Shown here: positions 31,850 to 43,459 of the stretch, piece after piece
Position numbering within the stretch: position 1 is the stretch's first letter
Layout of the letters: the number at the start of each line of letters is the position of its first letter
Assembly: GCA_035578175.1 (NCBI GenBank)
Contig: JAQMRL010000014.1
Span: 19,358,895 to 19,422,894 of the forward strand
Source of the DNA: Catonia carolina
Lineage: Eukaryota > Arthropoda > Insecta > Hemiptera > Achilidae
DNA: 64,000 bases
Reading direction: 5' to 3'
Notes under the pieces: model-generated
What the model was told of the DNA's origin: nothing
Database searches by the model: none
The model's input: only the letters and a program-made list of their open reading frames with translations
Made by a program: the position numbers and the translations under genes

Positions 31850-32747
31850 GTATACGTGTATATATTATTAAAGTTGTAGAGAATTTATAATCCTGCAACA
31901 TTTATTTCAAACATTTTTTTGTATAAGGCTTAATTTAGCGGTAATTAGAAATTTTCTGTTTTTTTCTCACGAAAACGTGTAAAAAATCGATTTTTTTTAA
32001 AGATTTCAGCCTTAATGTGTACATTACGACATAAGTGTATACATAAAATTTATAAGTAATTAAAAGAACTACAACTTTTATTTAGAGCATTTTTCTCTAC
32101 AGAGCCTAGTTTAGCGTGAAAGAGTGGTTTTCCGTACTTTTAAACGAAACTGAGGCAGATTTTAATTTTGCGTCTTAACTCATGATGAAAATAAGGTTAT
32201 GTTTTTTGAAGTTAAATTTTTGTTTATTTCTAATGTTTTATTACTAATATTAGGTAAAAGATATGCCCATAACAGGCAGGTGGAGTGTTAAATTAATTGC
32301 ACTCGATCTGTTGGTTCAAGGGATACAAAAAATAGTTCTGTTTCTTATCATATAGTCAGCCAATTACATAACTGAACTGTTTTGAGAACAGAAGAGGTAG
32401 AGGTGTAAAAGACACTCGTCAGAGTTATCTCCTCTGAGAGTAATGAATTTCACTATACAGCCAGACCCTGTGGTGAATGAAGTGAAGGTATCATTTGCAG
32501 GGTGGAAAGTGGGTGCTTTTTGGAGGGCCTGGCATGCTGATAAGCATACTGTTTCAACACAGTGAGGAAGGCAATGGTAAACCACCTCACTTCTCGTTTT
32601 TACTTAGTAAAACCTCTAGAGGTTCAAACCAGCCTTTCGGCTGTTGACCTAAACAACAACAACAGGTAAAATATAAGATAAGGTAATGTTAGGTATTGTT
32701 CATCATTTGCACTGGCAAGAGAAAGTCGTGTGTTTCACACCAGATTT
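31850..32747 (+). mobile_element. HX copy, 5'-truncated
   Basis: Both internal modules, then the 3' end GGCAAGAGAAAGTCGTGTGT with a shortened stem-loop. An SX retroposon sits at 32265-32663. Confidence 0.82.
32265..32663 (+). repeat. SX retroposon, full length
   Basis: Starts GCCCATAACAGGCAGGTGG and ends in (AAC)n. Target duplication AGGTAAAAGATAT / AGGTAAAATAT on the two sides. Confidence 0.9.
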
Positions 32748-32782
32748 TTGACTTACTTTTGTTCATTAATAATATTATTATT

Positions 32783-33174
32783 GTTGTTTAGGTCATCAGC
32801 CGAAAGGCTGGTTTGAACCTATAGAGGTTTTACTAAGTAAAACGAGGAGTGAGGTGGTTTACCATTGCCTTCCTCACTGAGTGAAAAATTATGCTTATCA
32901 GCATGCCAGGCCCTCTGAAAAGCACATATTTTCCACTCTGCAAATGACACCTTCACTTCATTCACCACAGGGTCTGGCTGTATAATGAAATTCATTACTT
33001 TCAGAGGAGACAACTCTGATTAGTGTCTTTTGCACTTCTACCTCTTCTGTTCTTAAATGATTCAGTCATTTAATTGGCTGACCATGTGATAAGAAACAGA
33101 ACTATTTATTTTAGCCCTGCAACTAACAGATTGAGTGTAAATAAATTGACAATCCACCTGTCTGTTATGGGCAA
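32783..33174 (-). repeat. SX retroposon, full length
   Basis: Target duplication AATATTATTATT at 32771-32782 and 33175-33186. The family frame is open for about 64 codons. Confidence 0.9.
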
Positions 33175-33186
33175 AATATTATTATT

Positions 33187-33565
33187 ATATAAACATTAAA
33201 CAGCAGAACGTTTGTTTGCTGTTTATGACGCGTTATTTTACATACAGTGCTATAAAAACGATCCGTTTCAAATATTTAATATTCCATAATTTATACACGC
33301 ACGCACCCAAACGATAAAGTGTAGCCTAATTGTGGAAATGTGAGTTGGAAGATTTGACATTGCCAGTTTCAATGGCGCGACCCGATTTCATTACAAATAT
33401 TTACTTTTATTCTGTTTCGAGGTCGTCCGACGGTCGAAAAACTCCTTTTTGCAAAGCTGTCACTAGTGTTAAATGTAAGTACCAGGTGTCACGCAAAGTG
33501 TTGCATTTATTTTTAATCTTTCTATAACGGGTGTCCGAAAAGTCTGGATTGAATTTCATAGAACA
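33187..33565. other. Unassigned stretch
   Basis: Includes AACGGGTGTCCGAAAAGTCT at about 33527-33546, which looks like a lone mariner-type end. No partner found. Confidence 0.4.
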
Positions 33566-33566
33566 T

Positions 33567-33645
<79 letters not shown>

Positions 33646-33733
33646 CGTGTGTGTGAACAGAATCTCAAGAACGGAACATCATATAAACTTGAAACTTAAG
33701 TTAGATACTACTAGAGGACCCGACACGAACATT
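33566..33733 (+). mobile_element. HX fragment with long TG microsatellite
   Basis: A TG/CG run at about 33569-33655, followed by ATCTCAAGAACGGAACATCA. Only the central 5' part of HX remains. The Val/Cys frame across it is not a gene. Confidence 0.82.
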
Positions 33734-33814
33734 AGAAGAGAGTTACGGATAGCTTCAGAATGCGCTTAAACAATGCATTGATAATCATGGAAACCACTTG
33801 TCAAATACCCTTTT

Positions 33815-34385
33815 TTACCATTTCAGTACCAACGTCCGGAAAACAGGACTTCTATATATTATTTTACGTAGTGAATGACATCCGATTTTACGGACGTCCG
33901 GATTAACCACCGTTTACAAAAAAAAACTTTTTAACAAAAATTAATGGAATAATGTATTTCGATACCGCCTCCATGGCGTAGTGACTAGAGCACTAGCCTA
34001 CAAAGCGAAAGGTCCCTAGTTCGATTCTGGGCTAGGGTCTAGAAATTTTAATACGTTAAAACCACCGTTAAGATACCTAAACCTACAGTACTCGCTAATG
34101 ACCAAGTTGTCCGTGCGACTTTAAATAAACGAAAGAAAACTATTTTAAATATTTTTATAGTGTTAGATTTGTTTTTTGTGTAATTTGTTTTTTTTATGAA
34201 CAATAAAAATTAATTTTTAACAGAAAATTTTATTTTTCTGTAAAGCTGAAATTTTGTAGGCAATGGCAGGCTTGCGCCTGCAAGTTATCGAAAAAGGCTG
34301 GCACTTTTTGTACACCCTTATTCAAATTAAATACCACTCTAGGATCAAACTTTTAAAAATATTGTTTCGGAACTGAAAGGGTTAG
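33815..34385. mobile_element. piggyBac-like element Q, diverged copy carrying tS3
   Basis: Same element as 53499-54479 in the opposite orientation. Ends ACCATTTCAGTACCAACG and GGAACTGAAAGGGTTAG are decayed versions of TTAACCC(A/T)TTCAGT. A tS3 SINE occupies the same internal position in both copies. Confidence 0.75.
33966..34130 (+). repeat. tS3 tRNA-derived SINE inside element Q
   Basis: tRNA-like head GGCGTAGTGACTAGAGCAC and box-B-like AGTTCGATTCTGG (about 34019-34031), then the family body (AATACGTTAAAACCACCG). An independent tS3 copy is at 58370-58925. Confidence 0.8.
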
Positions 34386-34497
34386 AAACTAATCAGAATA
34401 AACTTCCTGAGTCACAGAGAAAGTAACCAAAATTAAATTTGTTATAAACAGAAAACTTGTGTTTTTATTTGCATTTATTTAAAATAAGAAGGTAATT

Positions 34498-34672
34498 TTG
34501 CTGTACTTTGATGGATGGTTGGGGTTCAATAAACCCTACTCTGTTCGGAATGGTTGGCCTGAGTCTGTACATCTTACACTTATATCATCAATATCTCATT
34601 GGGTGATGGGGTTGTTTATTGTTATAAATTGTACAGATTGCAACGTACACACACAAGCGTTTTCATTTTTAC
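34498..34672 (+). repeat. tS2 SINE fragment
   Basis: tRNA-unrelated body of tS2 (CTGTACTTTGATGGATGG ... GATTGCAACGTACACAC). The head is missing. Confidence 0.75.
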
Positions 34673-34698
34673 GATCACAAATTGTTCCAAATTTAAAA

Positions 34699-35550
34699 AT
34701 CTGATATGATACACTTACACGACTTTCTCTCGCCAATGCAAATAATTAACAATATAACTTAACATTAGAAACAAACAAAAAATTAACCTCAATAAACATA
34801 ACCTAAAGACGCAAAATGAAAATCAACCTCTGCTCGGCTTAAAAATACGGAAAATCTCTCTTTCACGCTAAACTAGGCTCTGTACAGAAAAATGCTCTAA
34901 ATAAAAGTTGCAGATCTATTAATTTTATTATGTACACTTTTATCGTCAAATGCAAGCTAAGGTTGAAATCGTAAAATAAATCAATTTTTTACAAGTTTTC
35001 GTGAGAAAAAAACAAAAAATCGCTAATTACCGCTTAACTAGGCGTTATACAAAAAAATGTTTGAAATAAAAGTTGTAGGTTTTTAAATTCTCTACAACTT
35101 TTATACATTTTTGCGTTAAAATGCACATTAAAGCCGCATTCTTAAAAAAACAATTTTTTTTACTTACATGAAAACATTCCAAGAATTTCAGTAGACATGG
35201 CTCCTACTCTATCTTGTAGAGCATAAAAAATTTAGAAACGAGGCGATTTTTAAAAAAATGTTAGGAGCTGTTTTTGAGAAAATCGCAAAAAGGGTAAAAA
35301 TTACACGAATAAATTACTACTTCCGGCTGACCGATTTTAATGAAAATCTTCGGTAGTGATCTCTTAACTTAAGTTTCAAGTTCGTACGATGTTCCGTTCT
35401 TGAGATACTCTGTTCACACACGCGCACGCACACACACAGACCAATCGCTAAAAACATGTTTTTTTGGGTTCAGGGGATCTGAAAACGTGTAGATCCGGGG
35501 ATAACTCGATTTCGAAAAATCGACATGAAAACAATACTTTTCTTCCAATC
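34699..35550 (-). mobile_element. HX copy
   Basis: From the 3' end (TTACACGACTTTCTCTCGCC) to CATGAAAACAATACTTTTCT. The extreme 5' hairpin is lost. CA/CG microsatellite at about 35415-35439. Confidence 0.85.
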
Positions 35551-35644
35551 TGTAAAAATTATATAATGTTGTAAAGCTTGTTTTACTCAGGAAGCTCGAA
35601 GCTTTCCAACAGTATTTTTATTTTGGAATAGGCAGGTAGTTTTT

Positions 35645-35775
35645 ACTTCGTCTTGCCTATATGAATACATAGGAAGGAAAGTATTGTTTTCATGTCGATT
35701 TTTCGAAATCGAGTTTTCACTGGACCTACACGTTTTCAGACCCCCTGAACCCAAAAAACATGTTTTTAGCTATTG

Positions 35776-35838
<63 letters not shown>

Positions 35839-36630
35839 CGTGCGTGTGTGTGTGTGTGTACAAAATATCTCAAGAACGGAACTTCGTCCGAACTTGAAAC
35901 TTAAGTTACATACCATTACCGGACCCGACACGAACATTTTCATCAAAATCGGTCAACCGGAAGTAGTAGTTTATTCGTGTAATTTTTCACTTTTTTGCGA
36001 TTTTCTCGAAAACTGGTCCTACGATTTTCTTAAAAATCGCCTGGTTTACTCAATTTTTTATTCTCTACAAGATAGGGTAGGCGCCATGTTTGCTGAAATT
36101 CTTGGTGAGGCTGTTTTCACGTAAAAAAGTGTTTACTTTAAATTACGGCTTTAATATGTATTATAGCGCAAAATTTATATAATAAAAAATGTAGAGAATT
36201 TAAAATTCTACAACTTTTATTTCAAACATGTTTTTGTATAACGCTTAGTTTAGCGGTAAATAGCGATTTTCTGTTTTTTCTCACGAAAACGTGTGAAAAT
36301 CGATTTTATAAAGATTTCGGCCTTAGGATGCATTTTATGACAAAAGTGTATATAATAAAATTTATAGAAAATTAAAAGTTCTACAACTTTTATTTAAAAC
36401 ATTTTTCTCTACAGAGAGTAATTTAGTGCGAAAGAGTGATTTTCTGTATTTTTGAGCCGAACTGAGGTTGATTTTCATTTTGCATCTTTCATATAATGAT
36501 TAAAATTAGGTTTGTTTATTGAGGTTAGTTTTTTGTTTATTTCTAATATTTTATTACTAATGTTAGGTTATATTGTTAATTATTTCCATTGGCAAGAGAA
36601 AGTTGTGTGAGTGTTTCACACCAGATTTTT
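35645..36630 (+). mobile_element. HX copy, full length
   Basis: CCTATATGAATACATAGG hairpin, a long TG/CG microsatellite (about 35778-35859), both modules, GGCAAGAGAAAGT and GTGTGAGTGTTTCACAC. A 146-codon frame through the microsatellite is spurious. Confidence 0.88.
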
Positions 36631-37088
36631 TTACATTACCTTACACAAACAAACAAATATTACTTCTTTAATTATTACGCAGTCAATACATAGCTAAATG
36701 TGTATACAAATAAAATATAATTTCCTATAAAAAATATTATTTAATAGGCTATGTATAATAATGTATATGATATAATAATCAATAGGCAATATATTGGAGA
36801 ACTAAAAAAGGTAATTAATTATTATTTTCAGGAATTTGACACTTCAGCTAAAATTTACTGCAAATGCATTTCTTGTCGACCTAAATTTTATTTTACTACA
36901 CTAAACCCATAACAGTATGTATTGATTGTAGTATTAAAATGTATCACTATTACTCAATAACCCTTGAAGCCAAAAAATCAAGTGTAAAACGTCCAAATGA
37001 CTGACTCTTAGCAATATAAAAAATTAAAATAAAAAAACCTCTATGCAAAAAAAAATACTTGAAATGAAAGTTGTAGGTTAACTTTAAT
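36631..37088. other. AT-rich unassigned stretch
   Basis: No recognised content. Confidence 0.4.
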
Positions 37089-37240
37089 GCCATTAACATT
37101 AAGGTGGAGTGTTAAATTATTTGTACTCAATCTGTTAGTTCCAGAGCTACATAAAATAGTTCTGTTTCTTATCACATGGTCAGCCAATTATATGATTGAA
37201 GCATTTAAGAACAGAAGAGGTAGAGTTGTAAAAGACATTA
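37089..37240 (+). repeat. SX retroposon, left part (continues at 39896-40139)
   Basis: The first 150 bp of SX end at GTAAAAGACATTA. The rest resumes at 39896 with CAGTCAGAGTTATCTCCTCT and ends at 40139 (CCGAAACAACAAA). A 2.66-kb PAL insertion separates the parts. Confidence 0.88.
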
Positions 37241-38430
37241 CTGTCGGTTTCATAATCATAGACACCTGAGTTTGAACCCTTGCATCTCCAAAACTATGAG
37301 TCAGATTTCAACATACTTTGTATCAAAATTTAGCTCATTTTATTCTGAGTAGACCAATAATAGTCCTATAATGTTGTTTAAAAATTGCCATATCCAGGTT
37401 GGAAGACAAAAAGATCCGGTTTTTTGATACCGCAACGAATTTCATGCATTTAGAGGCGTGTAAGTCTATAAATATTTGACCGAAAAGTTTGAAATTTTAA
37501 CACAACATAGACAATTATATTCTCACAGCGTGTACGAAATTTCAAATTCAAAAATTATTTAAATTTTTATTTATTAACAATATTCTGAACCCTTGCTATC
37601 TCAATAACCGCTCTATCGTTTGGCACGGGCAAACTATCGTTTTATTCAGCGTAAAAAACTTAGTACAGATACGTTAATAACATGAAATATCGATTGGCCA
37701 ATGTTGTGGTAGAATTTTTCGAATTTTGAAAAATAGATGGGTAATCCGGGGGGGTGTTGCTATCATGTTGATAGTACACGTGACATACTGTCGGACTGTC
37801 TACCTGAACCGACAGACTGCATTGTCAATTTTCAGGGTAGACAGTCAGATTCAGGAAACATGGTTAGTAGCGCCCATCCCCCGCATTCGCCATCTATTTT
37901 TCAAAACTCGAAAAATTCTACCACAACATTGGCCAATCGATATTTCATGTTATTAACAAATCTGTACTAAGTTTTTTACGCTGAATAAAACGATAGTTTG
38001 CCCGAGCCGAACGATCGAGCGGTTACCGAGATAGCAATGGTTCAAAATATTGTTAATAAATCAAAATTTAAATAACGTGTGAGTTTGAAATTTCGTACAC
38101 GCTGTAAGAATATAATTTTCTCTGTTGTGTTAAAATTTCAAACTTTTCGATCAAATATTAATCGAGTTACACGCCTCTATATCCATGAAACTCGTTGCAG
38201 TATCAAAAAAAACCGGATCTTTTTGTCTTCCAACCTCGATATGGCATTTTAAACAATATTAAAAATATAGGACTATTATTGGTCAACGCAGAATAAAATG
38301 AGCTAAATTTTGATGAAAAGTATGTTGAAATCTGACATAGCTTTGGAGATGCTTTGGGTTCAAACTCGGGTGTCTATAGTTATATGTTTAGTCTAGTTTA
38401 GTCAAGTGGTATAATAAAGTAGATATAGTC

Positions 38431-38761
38431 CAGCCTCTCATAGTTTGCTCCTAATGTAAACAAATAATGACGTCACTGAGCATGCGCATTATATCAAAAT
38501 GTGTACACGCCGATTAAAAAGTAACAACAAAATACTTTCAAAAGTATTTAAATACAAAATACTTTTAAACGTATTTTTCTAAATGAAATTGTTAGGCCGA
38601 CATCATATCATGACTGATGTTTTTAGTACTTTAAGTACTTATAATTTAGAAAATAGTTAGCTTAATAGGAATACGATATCCGTAAAGTTGCAGACTCTAG
38701 CGTGCACCCTGTAGTAGGTGGCTTTTGTTTGTTGACAGTAGGAGCAAACTAAGAACGGCTG
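38431..38761. mobile_element. Small TIR element
   Basis: Inverted ends CAGCCTCTCATAGTTTGCTC and GAGCAAACTAAGAACGGCTG, extending to TGTAAACAAA / TTTGTTGACA, about 331 bp apart. No clear 8-bp duplication and no coding potential. Superfamily unknown. Confidence 0.65.
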
Positions 38762-38880
38762 AATTGTATAGGAATAACAAGAAGGGTGTATAACATAAAT
38801 TATTAGTATGTTAAATTGATTAGTTTAAGATTTTTGTAAACGAATGACACTCTCTTGGAAAACAGTTCAGTTCAGTTCAC

Positions 38881-38990
38881 ACTCACATTTATTCATAATA
38901 ATATTATAATAATAATAATATTATTATAATATTATTATAATAATATATAATAATAATATTATAATAATATTTATTCATAATAATAGTTTA
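38881..38990. repeat. TAA/ATT repeat tract, locally palindromic
   Basis: Alternating ATA/TAA/ATT triplets between two copies of TTTATTCATAATAAT. Probably a decayed microsatellite. Confidence 0.8.
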
Positions 38991-39605
38991 GAGCATGTAG
39001 AAACAGTGAAGTTCCTGGGCGTATCTCTAGATAGATCTTTGTCTTGGGACTTCTATATCAATCAAGTTTGTAGTAAAATATCATCTGGGGTATTTGCACT
39101 AAAACAAATCGCCAGATTAAATGATAAAAAATTACTAATGGCAGCTTATCATGGCCTCATTCTGTCTCATATCCGGTATGGTATTTTAGTATGGGGTAAT
39201 TCTAGCATGGGTAATATGAATAGGGTTTTTAAAATTCAAAAGAAAGCTATTAGGTGTATGGTGGGAGCTAACCAGCTAACCTCATGCAGGCCACTATTTA
39301 AGGAGCTTAAATTGCTTACAGTTCCCTGTCTCTACATTTTTGAGGTGATTATGTATGTTAGGCAAAATAATTTTATGCAGAATTTCATTGTTCACAATCA
39401 TAACACGAGAAACAGGAATGATTATTATGTGGCTAATCACTCCACAAAATTGTTTGAACAAAAACCTACTTATGCAGGGAGAAAATTCATAAATAAATTA
39501 CCCCAATCTTTAAAGTGTTGTGAGGATTTGAATTCCTTTAAAAAAAATGTAAAAAATTACTTGATCGGTGAAACTTTTTATAGTGTACAAGAATTTCTTT
39601 CTTGA
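38985..39605 (+). CDS. Non-LTR retrotransposon ORF2, C-terminal fragment (jockey/CR1-like)
   Basis: Open from SLEHVETVKFLGVSLDRSLS through to a stop after FYSVQEFLS, about 205 codons. KFLGV.LDR.LSW marks the segment just after the reverse-transcriptase palm. The thumb/C-terminal region includes SHIRYGILVWGNSSM, FKIQKKAIRCMVGA, SCRPLFKELKLLTVPCLYIF, and HNTRNRNDYYV, typical of jockey- and CR1-related LINEs. The catalytic palm and endonuclease are absent, and the AT tract just upstream marks the truncation. The frame has no stops, so the insertion is fairly recent. Confidence 0.82.
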   Translation, partial: SLEHVETVKFLGVSLDRSLSWDFYINQVCSKISSGVFALKQIARLNDKKLLMAAYHGLILSHIRYGILVWGNSSMGNMNRVFKIQKKAIRCMVGANQLTSCRPLFKELKLLTVPCLYIFEVIMYVRQNNFMQNFIVHNHNTRNRNDYYVANHSTKLFEQKPTYAGRKFINKLPQSLKCCEDLNSFKKNVKNYLIGETFYSVQEFLS

Positions 39606-40139
39606 TAGTAGTGATACATAGTGTGTTTCTTGTATGTATTTCAGGTGTTACATCTGACGACATGCCCTATACTCCTCCTGGAGTCTCCAGGGCGCAAAAA
39701 AAAAAAAAAAAAAAAAAAACATCTTGACCAGTTCGGTTCACTTTTTACTCTTCAGACATATACACATTTTTACTTGATAATTTTGAAAGTGTCATTTGTC
39801 CATTTGACAATTGTATAGGCGAAGCCTAAAATAAATCTTTTTAAAAACCGATCGAATCGATTGTTTCATTTAACTTATGATTATGAAACCGATAGCAGTC
39901 AGAGTTATCTCCTCTGAAAGTAACGAATTTCATTATACATCCAGCCACTGTGGTAGAATGAAGTGAAGATGTCATTTGCAGGATGGAAAGTAGGTGCTTT
40001 TAATAGAGCCTGGCATGCTGATAAGCATACTTTTCCATTCAGTGTGAAAGGCAATTGTAAACTACCTCACTCCTCGTTTTACTAAGTAAAGTCTCTAGAC
40101 GTTCAAACCAGCATTTCGGCTGATGACCGAAACAACAAA

Positions 40140-40250
40140 TTAGGGTATGTTTTTCATTTTATATTGTTCATTCATGATTAAACATCGGTTACATTTTTAT
40201 CATTCACATTGGCAAGAGAAAGTCGTTTGAGTATTTCACATAAGATTTTT
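40140..40250 (+). mobile_element. HX 3' terminus fragment
   Basis: ATTGGCAAGAGAAAGTCGTT followed by TGAGTATTTCACATAAGATT. Only the final about 110 bp of the family is present. Confidence 0.75.
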
Positions 40251-40317
40251 GTAAAATGTTTGTTATACATCAGACAATATAAACCCATCAAGTTTATTAA
40301 AGCAAAAATCTGCACTA

Positions 40318-40408
40318 CTCAGTGAGGAAGGCAATTGTAAACAAAATCACCCTCATTTTACTTAGTAAAGCCTCTAGAGGTTCAAATCAGCATTTCGGCT
40401 GATGACCT
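40318..40408 (+). repeat. SX 3' fragment
   Basis: CAGTGAGGAAGGCAATTGTA to CGGCTGATGACC. The 5' part and tail are lost. Confidence 0.75.
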
Positions 40409-40456
40409 TCACAATCATACTTTAATAATAAAGAAATATACTTTTGCCCTAAAATA

Positions 40457-40965
40457 CATATTTCTATTTCATATAATGAATTAATATAATAATTTCACTA
40501 ACCTTCTTTTTAAACTGCGTCACCTTTATTTTATTCCTACTTACACGTGTTTCGGTGGATCCACCATCATCAGAGTAAATGAAAAATTGAAACTAAAAAA
40601 TTTTTTTTTCATTTATTTAAAATTTACAGAAGATGATACATCTTCAGTCACTTGTATAAAACAGTTTTATTGAAACTAAAAAAAAATTTTTTTCATTTAT
40701 TTAAAATTTACAGAAGATGATACATCTTCAGTCACTTGTATAAAACTTGTATAAAACAGTTTTATACAAGTGACTGAAGATGTATCATCTTCTTTAAATT
40801 TTAAATAAATGAAAAAAATTTTTTTAGTTTCAATTTTTCATTTACTCTGATGATGGTGGATCCACCGAAACACGTGTAAGTAGGAATAAAATAAAGGTGA
40901 CGCAGTTTAAAAAGAAGGTTAGTGAAATTATTATATTAATTCATTATATGAAATAGAAATATTTC
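40457..40965. repeat. Large near-perfect inverted repeat (foldback)
   Basis: Outer ends ATTTCTATTTCATATAATG and CATTATATGAAATAGAAAT. Arms share CACGTGTTTCGGTGGATCCA / TGGATCCACCGAAACACGTG with almost no mismatches. The left arm is longer because a roughly 70-bp segment (CATTTATTTAAAATTTACAG ... GTCACTTGTATAAAAC) is present twice there and once in the right arm. Flanks are HX-like. No protein encoded. Confidence 0.9.
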
Positions 40966-41215
40966 AAACTGCAGGATGCATTATAAAGATTTATTTTTAA
41001 AATACATATAAACCGCAATCTTTTAAAAAAAATTTACAAGAGTTTGTACAGCACAAAAATGTAGTAATGGTGGTAATTGCAATCAAAATCGTCGAATCCA
41101 TTTTAAGAAAATGGTAAAATATTGAAAAGTTACTTGAAAAACAACTGCAACTTTTGATTAACCGATTTTGATGAAAATATTTATGATGGATCTCCTCGTG
41201 GTCCAAAACCAGAAG
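40966..41215 (-). mobile_element. HX fragment
   Basis: Diverged minus-oriented middle part (ACCGATTTTGATGAAAATAT). It may be one HX copy with DNA left of the foldback, which also shows HX words. Confidence 0.6.
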
Positions 41216-41436
41216 TCAAGAAATCAAAGAAAGAAACTACAAGAGATAGCAAAGCAAACGTTTTTGAATTTGTAATCTACAAAAATAGTTAGTGGGCGTG
41301 GATTAGGTTTGAAGTTCCGGTTTCCACCAGAAGTGACCCAAAATCGGAAATCAAAGTCGAAATTTGGAAACAAAAATAGTGTCATCCATCCAATTCCTCT
41401 TAAGGAGTAATTACAGAAATTATTAGTTTTGTGTAA

Positions 41437-42650
41437 TCACTTGAGTCACGAGTTTGCTCGTGTTTGCAACGAGGGGTAAAGGGGGAAAAGCATGTGCGCA
41501 TGCACGACTGCTTTAATTTTAGTACAACAAACATAACAACTTATACTACACCCACAGCATACACAGTATAACCTTTTGTAGGTTAACTGTACGAATATAA
41601 CTGTTTGATACTGTAAACAGAAATGTTAGTTTCTCGAAAATGTGGGCAAACTATTCACAGTGCTGAACAAAATTGCTATGAATTAAATTATAAATATAAA
41701 GTTATAAATTAAATTAAAATTAAACTATAAATTATAAAATGCTGCAAAGTTGAAGCTAAAGAAAAATCCCTTTCCCTGCCTCTTACCAAAAGCCATGAGC
41801 AAGTGGCAAACTACTGTGATGTTTCTCTTTCCATAATTCGAAAAATAAAGAAATAAATTAAAGACGTAAAGAGAAGCTATTCTTCAACAGTTTTGCTGAC
41901 ACCTGGTAAAATAAGGAAACAGTTAGGTAGATACTAGTGAGACTGAAAGTGAAGACGCCGGTAACAGCGATAGTAAAGAAGGCGATTCGTTCATATAAAA
42001 TTTTTTTCCAATGGAATAAGGTAGGTAATTACAGTAAATGAAACATATCTAGTCATATAATTAAAGCTGTTGTTGTTTAGGTCATCAGCCAAAAGGCTGG
42101 TTTGAACCTGCAGAGGTTTTACCAAGTAAAACGAGGAGTAAGGTGGTTTACCATTGCCTTCCTCACTGACTGGAAAAGTACGCTTATCAGCATGCCGGGC
42201 CCTCTGAAAAGCACATATTTTTCACTCTGCAAATGACACCTTCACTTCATTCACCACAGGGTCTGGCTGTATAATGAAATTCATTACTTTCAGAGGAGAT
42301 AACTCTGATTAGCATCTTTTACACCTCTACCTCTTCTGTTCTTAGATGATTCAGTCATTTAATTGGCTGACCATGTGATAAGAAACAGACATATTTATTT
42401 TAGCCCTGCAATTAAGCTATAGGCATTATAAAAGGTCACATTTATTTCTTACAATGTTTATGAAGAAAACATTTTCTCGGAATAAACCACAGCTTACAAA
42501 ATGTATGTAGAAACTGCACGGTAGTGAAATGTACGATTAGTGTCTCACTGTTGAGGTTGGCAGCACTGCAAATTTTCGCTTCCCTTCCTCACAGCCCATC
42601 CATATGCAAAAGGTAATCTCGTGACTTAAGTATCTATAGTTCTGAATTCG
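41437..42650 (+). mobile_element. Repeat R, copy 1 (decayed DNA transposon)
   Basis: Shares extended similarity with 54705-57035. On the plus strand, decayed reading gives VANYCDVSLSIIRKIKK (helix-turn-helix-like), a TVLLTPGK segment, and an acidic TESEDAGNSDSKEGDSF tail. This suggests an internally deleted transposase gene with both ends retained. Terminal inverted repeats are not evident. Interrupted by SX at 42069-42410. Confidence 0.6.
42069..42410 (-). repeat. SX retroposon, 5'-truncated
   Basis: From the tail (TTGTTGTTTAGG) to TTTTAGCCCTGCA. The homologous site at about 56810-56830 (ATAATTAAGCTGTAGGGAAT) is empty, confirming the insertion point; short ATTAA(A)GCT duplicates flank it. 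Confidence 0.88.
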
Positions 42651-42654
42651 ACCA

Positions 42655-43455
42655 AAAGTGGCCCTAAACTGAAAGCCAAGAAATAAAATTCAGAATTTGG
42701 AAACTTAGTGTCATCCGATTCCTCATAAAGAGTAGAAACAGAAATCACTAATGGTTTTTGCTAAATCACAAAGGTAAACCTTTTTTAAAATTTCCACCAA
42801 CCAAGAGACGCGTTGTCACATAAAAAGGATTTTTCATGCTGAATTATTTTATGTGAACAAAAAAAATTAGTCAAGACAACCTAATAAGTTGAACCTGTAT
42901 ATCTGTACCAAAGAAGTAAAGAGTGTTAACTCCAATTTTGGAAAAATTCAGTTAAAACTGCCTTTACAATAAGCAAGAAATGCTCTGATTCTTTAGTTTT
43001 GTAGTTGATGTACAAGATGTTTTGTAAAATTGTTATTGAATGTGTTTTACTGATAGTGAAGTAAATTTTGATTGAGTTTTTGTTGAATTTGGTGTTTTTT
43101 TGTCTGTTACTAAACAGTAGGCTACTGATAAATTTTGAAATGTTTTCAAACGTTGTGTATAAAAAGCTGCTTCTTTATAAAAGTAGTGTTAGCACTAGGT
43201 ATTTCACTTAAGTTTTTTTCATACATATTGTACATTTGAGTTAACACTAATGTAGAACAAAAAATGTGACAAAACAGAGAAAGCCTGTAAGGTTTCAAGT
43301 TCTGTTTGAGTGGAAAGGAGTATAGAAGTTGATAAAGTCATGAAATAAAAAAATTGTAAATAAAAAGCATTTTCTGTAGAAACTGGGTGTAAATTTCAAG
43401 TTTCTAACACCTATGAAATTTTTTTACAATAACGAAAGTATACTTAACACTGCTA
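42655..43455. other. Unassigned stretch
   Basis: Begins with a weak repeat shared with 41219-41400. The rest is unique AT-rich sequence. Confidence 0.4.
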
Positions 43456-43459
43456 CTTA

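Larger units (their letters stand above)
38384..39875 (+). mobile_element. Non-LTR retrotransposon insertion, 5'-truncated
   Basis: Holds a small TIR element (38431-38761), an AT-repeat tract (38881-38990) and the C-terminal part of a reverse-transcriptase frame with a 3' UTR that includes an A-run (39697-39719). The 9-bp flanking duplication in the PAL tip fits target-primed retrotransposition. Confidence 0.7.
37241..39895. mobile_element. PAL foldback element split by a LINE fragment
   Basis: Left end CTGTCGGTTTCATAATC at 37241, both arms with the central G-run near 37750, and the right tip GATTATGAAACCGATAG ending at 39895. A 1.49-kb insertion at 38384-39875 is flanked by TATAGTTAT / TATGATTAT. 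Arms match 18710-19886. Confidence 0.87.

Noticed and set aside
33527..33546. Another mariner element starting AACGGGTGTCCGAAAAGTCT
   Set aside because: Only one end-like sequence was found; no inverted partner or transposase text nearby.
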